Below, one piece after another: positions 58,371 through 64,000 of a DNA stretch of 64,000 nucleotides. The stretch covers positions 1,426,001 to 1,490,000 of the forward strand of contig NZ_AP029028.1 of NCBI RefSeq assembly GCF_037076565.1, read 5' to 3'. A model generated the notes under the pieces. That model ran no database searches and was not told the DNA's origin. It was given only the letters and a program-made list of their open reading frames with translations. Made by a program: the position numbers and the translations under genes. The stretch comes from Herbaspirillum sp. DW155. GTDB taxonomy: Bacteria > Pseudomonadota > Gammaproteobacteria > Burkholderiales > Burkholderiaceae_D. The stretch's first letter is position 1; each line of letters begins with the position of its first letter.

Positions 58371-59444
58371 ATGCCGCGCACTGACGATCTTCGCATCCGA
58401 GAAATGAAAGAACTGGTCCCCCCCTCGCATCTCATCCGCGAATTCGCCTGCACCGAAAAGGTCGAGCGCACCACCGCCGAAGCCCGCACCGCGCTGCATC
58501 GCATCCTGCACGGCCAGGATGACCGCCTGATGGTCGTCATCGGCCCTTGCTCCATCCACGATACCAAGGCCGCTATGGAATATGCACGCCGCCTGGTGGT
58601 GGAGCGCGAGCGCCACAAGAACGAACTGGAAATCGTCATGCGCGTCTACTTCGAGAAGCCGCGCACCACGGTCGGCTGGAAGGGCTTGATCAACGACCCC
58701 TATATGGACAACAGCTTCCGCATCAACGACGGCCTGCGCGCGGCCCGTGAGCTGCTGTTGAACATCAACGAGCTGGGCCTGCCGGCCGGTACCGAATTCC
58801 TGGACGTGATCAGCCCGCAATACATCGCCGACCTGATCAGCTGGGGCGCCATCGGCGCCCGCACCACCGAGTCGCAGGTGCACCGCGAGCTGGCCTCTGG
58901 CCTGTCCTGCCCGGTGGGCTTCAAGAACGGCACCGACGGCAACGTCAAGATCGCCGTGGACGCCATCAAGGCCGCTTCGCAGCCGCACCATTTCCTGTCG
59001 GTGACCAAGGGCGGCCACTCGGCCATCGTCTCCACCGCAGGCAACGAGGATTGCCACATCATCCTGCGCGGCGGCAAGCAGCCCAACTATGATGCCGCCA
59101 GCGTGGAAGCCGCCTGCCAGGACATCGCCAAGAGCGGCCTGGCCGCGCGCCTGATGATCGACGCGTCGCATGCCAACAGTTCCAAGAAACCGGAAAACCA
59201 GATCCCGGTCTGCGCCGACATCGGCCGCCAGGTTGCCGGTGGCGACACCCGCATCGTCGGCGTGATGGTGGAGTCGCACCTGGTCGCTGGCCGCCAGGAC
59301 CTGGTGCCGGGCAAGGAACTGACCTATGGCCAGTCCATCACCGATGGTTGCATCAACTGGGAAGAAAGCCTGCAAGTGCTGCAGGGTCTGGCCGATTCGG
59401 TCAAGCAGCGGCGTCTGGTGGGCGATGAGCGCGATGCCGCCTGA
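58371..59444 (+). CDS. aroG: 3-deoxy-D-arabino-heptulosonate-7-phosphate synthase (class I)
   Basis: 357-residue first enzyme of the shikimate pathway, joining phosphoenolpyruvate and erythrose-4-phosphate. Motifs: VVIGPCSIHDTKAA, VMRVYFEKPRTTVGWKGL, FLDVISPQYIADLISWGAIGARTTESQ, GFKNGTDGN and MIDASHANSSK with the metal-binding Cys, His, Glu and Asp of the family. It resembles AroG/AroF/AroH; feedback specificity cannot be read with certainty. The gene follows a Tyr/Phe leader and attenuator and is followed by its own terminator. Confidence 0.96.
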   Translation: MPRTDDLRIREMKELVPPSHLIREFACTEKVERTTAEARTALHRILHGQDDRLMVVIGPCSIHDTKAAMEYARRLVVERERHKNELEIVMRVYFEKPRTTVGWKGLINDPYMDNSFRINDGLRAARELLLNINELGLPAGTEFLDVISPQYIADLISWGAIGARTTESQVHRELASGLSCPVGFKNGTDGNVKIAVDAIKAASQPHHFLSVTKGGHSAIVSTAGNEDCHIILRGGKQPNYDAASVEAACQDIAKSGLAARLMIDASHANSSKKPENQIPVCADIGRQVAGGDTRIVGVMVESHLVAGRQDLVPGKELTYGQSITDGCINWEESLQVLQGLADSVKQRRLVGDERDAA

Positions 59445-59470
59445 AGTTCAGTAGATCACGAACGACCATG

Positions 59471-59499
59471 AAAAACGCCGGCGATTGCCGGCGTTTTTT
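59471..59499 (+). terminator. terminator of aroG
   Basis: CGCCGGC (59476-59482) and GCCGGCG (59487-59493) pair around GATT, preceded by five A and followed by six T, so it can also act for convergent yajQ. Confidence 0.88.
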
Positions 59500-59526
59500 G
59501 TGGGCTCCGTAGCAGGGATCAGGCTA

Positions 59527-60012
59527 TCAGTCGCGGAAGTTGTTGAACTCCAGCGGAATATCCTTGATCTCCTTGCGCAGCAGCGCAATGGCCGCCTGCA
59601 GGTCGTCGCGCTTGGCGCCGGTCACGCGCACGGCGTCGCCCTGGATGCTGGCTTGTACCTTCATCTTGCTGTCCTTGATGACACGCACGATCTTCTTGGC
59701 ATCATCGCTTTCGATGCCATTCTTCACCTTGATGACCTGCTTCACCTTGTCGCCGCCGATCTTCTCGATCTTGCCTTCGTCCAGGAAACGCACATCGACG
59801 TTGCGCTTGGTCATCTTGTTGGTCAGCACGTCGCGCACCTGGCTCAACTGGAAATCGGAGTCGGCATAGGCGGTCAGCTCGCGCTCTTTTTGCTCGACGC
59901 GGGCGTCAGTGCCCTTGAAGTCGAAGCGGGTGGAGATTTCCTTGTTGGCCTGGTCCACGGCGTTCTTGACTTCCACCAGATTGGCTTCGCAGACGGTATC
60001 GAATGAGGGCAT
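59527..60012 (-). CDS. yajQ: YajQ-family nucleotide-binding protein
   Basis: 161-residue protein of the UPF0234/YajQ family with two ferredoxin-like halves. Typical sequence: [21 protein letters not shown] (shown in part), [12 protein letters not shown] and the ending [13 protein letters not shown] Xanthomonas homologue binds cyclic di-GMP and acts with a transcription factor; the role here is unknown. The ATG at 60012 gives the family start. It diverges from murB. Confidence 0.94.
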   Translation of the reverse strand: MPSFDTVCEANLVEVKNAVDQANKEISTRFDFKGTDARVEQKERELTAYADSDFQLSQVRDVLTNKMTKRNVDVRFLDEGKIEKIGGDKVKQVIKVKNGIESDDAKKIVRVIKDSKMKVQASIQGDAVRVTGAKRDDLQAAIALLRKEIKDIPLEFNNFRD

Positions 60013-60132
60013 GGCTTGTTCCTTATGTTCTTGCAGCCGGCGAAGGCCGGCGTCCAAGCCGTGATTCTAACGGAGTGGCGTGCCCGCCGCCATCGCCGCT
60101 GCACTGACAGCGGACCGGCCGCGCGCGGGCGC

Positions 60133-60138
60133 TATAAT
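60133..60138 (+). promoter_or_regulatory. -10 box of murB
   Basis: GCTATAAT with TATAAT at 60133-60138 lies only 9 bases before the murB ATG, so the transcript would start at or within 3 bases of the start codon. CTGACA at 60104-60109 is 23 bp upstream, longer than the usual spacer. Confidence 0.5.
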
Positions 60139-60147
60139 CCCAGCCCT

Positions 60148-61179
60148 ATGAGCACTTCTTCACTTCCCGTCCAGTACGACGTTTCCCTGCGCACCCTCAA
60201 TACCTTCGGTATCGAGGCGCTGGCCCATGCCTACCTGCCCGTCGAGGGCATCGACTCCCTCCACGCGCTGCGTCAGGATGCCACGCTGATGGCCCTGCCG
60301 CGCCTGGTGCTGGGCGGCGGCAGCAACCTGCTCTTGACGCAAGACTTCAGCGGACTGGTGCTGCATATGCAGAACCGGGGAATAGACATCACCGGCGAGG
60401 ACGATAACTTCATCTACGTGCGCGCCGCCGCCGGGGAGAACTGGCACGCCTTCGTCCAGTGGACGCTGCAACAGGGCCTGGGCGGACTGGAGAATCTTTC
60501 ACTCATCCCCGGCAGCGTCGGTGCCGCGCCGATTCAGAACATCGGCGCCTACGGCATCGAGATCAAGGACCGTTTCCACAGTCTGCGTGCCTTCGACCTG
60601 ATCAGCGGCGAACTGCTGACGCTGGACCGCGAGGCCTGCCGGTTCGGCTACCGCGACAGCATCTTCAAGCAGGACTTGCGCGACCGCGCCGTGGTGCTGG
60701 ACGTCAGCTTCGCCCTGCCCAGGCGCTGGCAAGCCAGTGTCAACTACGCCGATGTGGCCCAGGCCCTGCAGGAGCGCGGCATTAACCAGCCGACGCCCGC
60801 TGAAATCGCCGAGGCCGTCATCGCCATCCGCACCCGCAAGCTGCCCGATCCCGCGAAGATCGGCAACGCCGGCAGCTTCTTCAAGAACCCCATCGTGCCG
60901 GCCCGCCTGCGCGATACCTTGCTGGCGCAATACAACAACCTGGTCAGCTATCGTGTGGATGACGATCACTACAAGCTCGCCGCCGGCTGGCTGATCGACC
61001 GCTGCGGCTGGAAGGGCAAGAGCATGGGGCGTGCAGGCGTATATGAACAACAGGCCCTGGTGCTGGTCAACCGGGGCGGTGCCACGGGGGCGGAAGTCGC
61101 CAGGCTGGCCAGGGCGATCCAGGAGGATGTGAAGGAAAAATTCGGCGTGCAGCTGGAGCCGGAACCGGTCTTCATCTAG
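60148..61179 (+). CDS. murB: UDP-N-acetylenolpyruvoylglucosamine reductase
   Basis: 343-residue FAD enzyme that reduces enolpyruvyl-UDP-GlcNAc to UDP-MurNAc in peptidoglycan synthesis. The FAD-binding part has LVLGGGSNLLLTQDF and IPGSVGAAPIQNIGAYGIEI; the catalytic Ser region is KIGNAGSFFKNPIV, and the C-terminus has LIDRCGWKGKSMGRAGVYEQQALVLVN (in part). Type I enzyme, as in E. coli. The ATG at 60148 has no Shine-Dalgarno sequence and sits 9 bases after a TATAAT box. Confidence 0.97.
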   Translation: MSTSSLPVQYDVSLRTLNTFGIEALAHAYLPVEGIDSLHALRQDATLMALPRLVLGGGSNLLLTQDFSGLVLHMQNRGIDITGEDDNFIYVRAAAGENWHAFVQWTLQQGLGGLENLSLIPGSVGAAPIQNIGAYGIEIKDRFHSLRAFDLISGELLTLDREACRFGYRDSIFKQDLRDRAVVLDVSFALPRRWQASVNYADVAQALQERGINQPTPAEIAEAVIAIRTRKLPDPAKIGNAGSFFKNPIVPARLRDTLLAQYNNLVSYRVDDDHYKLAAGWLIDRCGWKGKSMGRAGVYEQQALVLVNRGGATGAEVARLARAIQEDVKEKFGVQLEPEPVFI

Positions 61180-61201
61180 CCAAGCTCCCGTATGAAGAGG
61201 T

Positions 61202-61238
61202 AAAAAAGCCGTCCAGTATCGCTACCGGACGGCTTTTT
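61202..61238. terminator. bidirectional terminator between murB and ppnP
   Basis: GCCGTCC (61208-61214) and GGACGGC (61227-61233) form the stem, with six A before and five T after, so it can end both convergent genes. Confidence 0.85.
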
Positions 61239-61263
61239 CGTTGAGGCGCTGGCGCTGGTCAGA

Positions 61264-61578
61264 TCAGCCGAAGTGGCAGACGTAATCCAGGGTCTCGGTC
61301 ACTTCGATGTCGAAGCTGGAATTGCCCGGCACGCTGAAGGTGGTGCCTGCAGCATAGGTGTTCCAGGCTTCTTCGCCCTTCAAGCGCACGCGGCAGCTGC
61401 CGCCGTTGATTTCCATGATCTCCGGCGCGCCGGTGCTGAAGTTCAGCGTCGAGGGCAGGATCACGCCCAGGGTCTTCTTGCTGCCATCGGCCAGCAGCAC
61501 GGTGTGCGAGACACACTTGCCGTCGAAGTAGACGTTGCCCTTTTTCAGGACGGTAACGTTGTCGAATTGGGTGCTCAT
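61264..61578 (-). CDS. ppnP: pyrimidine/purine nucleoside phosphorylase PpnP
   Basis: 104-residue single-domain cupin of the former DUF1255 family, shown in E. coli to phosphorolyse many nucleosides. Typical sequence: [39 protein letters not shown] (in part), [13 protein letters not shown] and the ending YVCHFG. It is 49 bases downstream of argG on the same strand and may be co-transcribed with it. Confidence 0.93.
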   Translation of the reverse strand: MSTQFDNVTVLKKGNVYFDGKCVSHTVLLADGSKKTLGVILPSTLNFSTGAPEIMEINGGSCRVRLKGEEAWNTYAAGTTFSVPGNSSFDIEVTETLDYVCHFG

Positions 61579-61627
61579 CGAATCGCTTCCATTAAACAGT
61601 GAACAGTGAATAGGAATCCAGCGGAGA

Positions 61628-63031
<1,404 letters not shown>

Positions 63032-63946
63032 TTAATCGAAGCGGCCGTGCACCAGGTATTCGAGCAGGGCCTTCTGCACGTGCAGGCGGTTTTCCGCCTC
63101 GTCCCAGACCACCGATTGCGGGCCGTCGATCACTTCGGCGGCCACTTCCTCGCCGCGATGGGCGGGCAGGCAGTGCATGAAGAGTGCATCCTTCTTGGCA
63201 CGCGCCATCTTGGCCTGGTCCACGATCCAGCCATCGAAGGCTTTCAGACGGGCATTGTTCTCGGCCTCGTAGCCCATGCTGGTCCACACGTCGGTGGTGA
63301 CCAGATCGGCATCCTGGCAGGCATCGGCCGGATCGGCGAAGAAGGTGTAGTTCTTGTTGCCCGGCGAGACCTGTGCCGGGTCGATGTCGTAACCCTTGGG
63401 GGTGGAGACGTTGACATGGAAGCCGAACACCTCGGCTGCCTGCAGCCACGAATAGAGCATGTTATTGGCGTCACCGACCCAGGCCACGATCTTGCCCCGG
63501 ATGCTGCCGCGATGCTCGATGTAGGTGAACACATCGGCCAGCACCTGGCAGGGATGCTGCTCGTTGGTCAGGCCGTTGATGACCGGCACGCGCGAATGCT
63601 TGGCAAAGCGCTCGATGATCTCCTGACCGTAGGTGCGGATCATGATGACATCGCACATGCGCGACATCACCTGCGCCGCATCCTCTACCGGTTCGCCACG
63701 GCCAAGCTGGCTGTCGCGGGTGTTGAGGTAGATCGCCGCACCGCCCATCTGGTGCATGCCGGCCTCGAAGGAGAGGCGGGTACGGGTCGAGTTCTTTTCG
63801 AACACCATCACCAGGGTACGATCGGCCAGCGTGTGATGGGGCTCGTAATTCTTGAACTTACGTTTGATCACACGGGAACGTTCGATCACGTACTCGTATT
63901 CATCAAGCGTAAAGTCGGAAAACTGAAGGTAGTGTTTGATTGCCAT
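63032..63946 (-). CDS. argF: ornithine carbamoyltransferase
   Basis: 304-residue enzyme making citrulline from ornithine and carbamoyl phosphate. Carbamoyl phosphate site STRTRLSFEAGM, then VINGLTNEQHPCQVLADVFT, ornithine-binding DVWTSMG and the catalytic HCLPAHRGEEV. It supplies the substrate of ArgG, encoded next. An A-rich stretch precedes its ATG; the promoter is probably in the last 54 bases or outside the window. Confidence 0.98.
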   Translation of the reverse strand: MAIKHYLQFSDFTLDEYEYVIERSRVIKRKFKNYEPHHTLADRTLVMVFEKNSTRTRLSFEAGMHQMGGAAIYLNTRDSQLGRGEPVEDAAQVMSRMCDVIMIRTYGQEIIERFAKHSRVPVINGLTNEQHPCQVLADVFTYIEHRGSIRGKIVAWVGDANNMLYSWLQAAEVFGFHVNVSTPKGYDIDPAQVSPGNKNYTFFADPADACQDADLVTTDVWTSMGYEAENNARLKAFDGWIVDQAKMARAKKDALFMHCLPAHRGEEVAAEVIDGPQSVVWDEAENRLHVQKALLEYLVHGRFD

Positions 63947-64000
63947 AAATAAAAACGGCGGCCAGTGTGGCGCCTGCCGCCGATAGTCGTTAACTCCTTA

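Overview
The window is a GC-rich chromosomal segment of a betaproteobacterium. Gene order (ftsH-folP-glmM, ribF-ileS-lspA-coaBC-dut, clpS-clpA, glnE / yhdP-nit-tldD) and protein sequences fit the Oxalobacteraceae, most probably Herbaspirillum or a close relative. That placement is inferred from gene content and remembered homologues; no database was searched. Most of the window is housekeeping DNA. I found no insertion sequence, prophage, rRNA operon or CRISPR array.

Layout. 1-4910: 5'-truncated ftsH, folP, glmM and a phoB-type regulator without phoR or pst. 4986-7009: two c-type cytochrome genes. 7087-7429: tRNA-Arg(CCU) split by a 267-nt group I intron. 7517-14767: mrcA, uup, a SirB1-type protein and murJ. 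15143-19007: rpsT, a DUF192 protein, a 56-residue lysine/alanine-rich exported protein, an rRNA pseudouridine synthase, icd and a cold-shock protein. 19346-21960: clpS-clpA. 22255-29718, minus strand: ribF-ileS-lspA-coaBC-dut and a PDZ lipoprotein whose M48 peptidase active site is lost.

29903-41797, minus strand, is the main accessory region. It is one tightly packed 12-gene operon: atzF-type allophanate hydrolase, a NitT/TauT-type ABC importer, a BMP/PnrA-type ABC importer, biuret hydrolase (biuH), a second hydrolase matching triuret hydrolase (trtA), an AtzH-like protein and a GntR/FCD regulator. Together these genes would import triuret, biuret or related ureides and break them down to ammonia and CO2. 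A 32-bp palindrome just upstream of atzF contains a FadR-like half-site pair and is the probable operator.

42124-47995: an antitoxin gene with a decayed toxin, rsmE, tkt, a GNAT acetyltransferase, gapA and a lipoprotein with an Arg/Asp/Ser-rich tail. 48125-57818: glnE divergent from yhdP-nit-tldD. 58193-59444: aroG behind a Tyr/Phe-rich leader peptide and an intrinsic terminator, a convincing transcription attenuator. 59527-63946: yajQ, murB, ppnP, argG and argF.

The observations most worth following are the triuret/biuret operon and its operator, the aroG attenuator, the tRNA group I intron, the pseudo-M48 lipoprotein and the unusual small basic protein.
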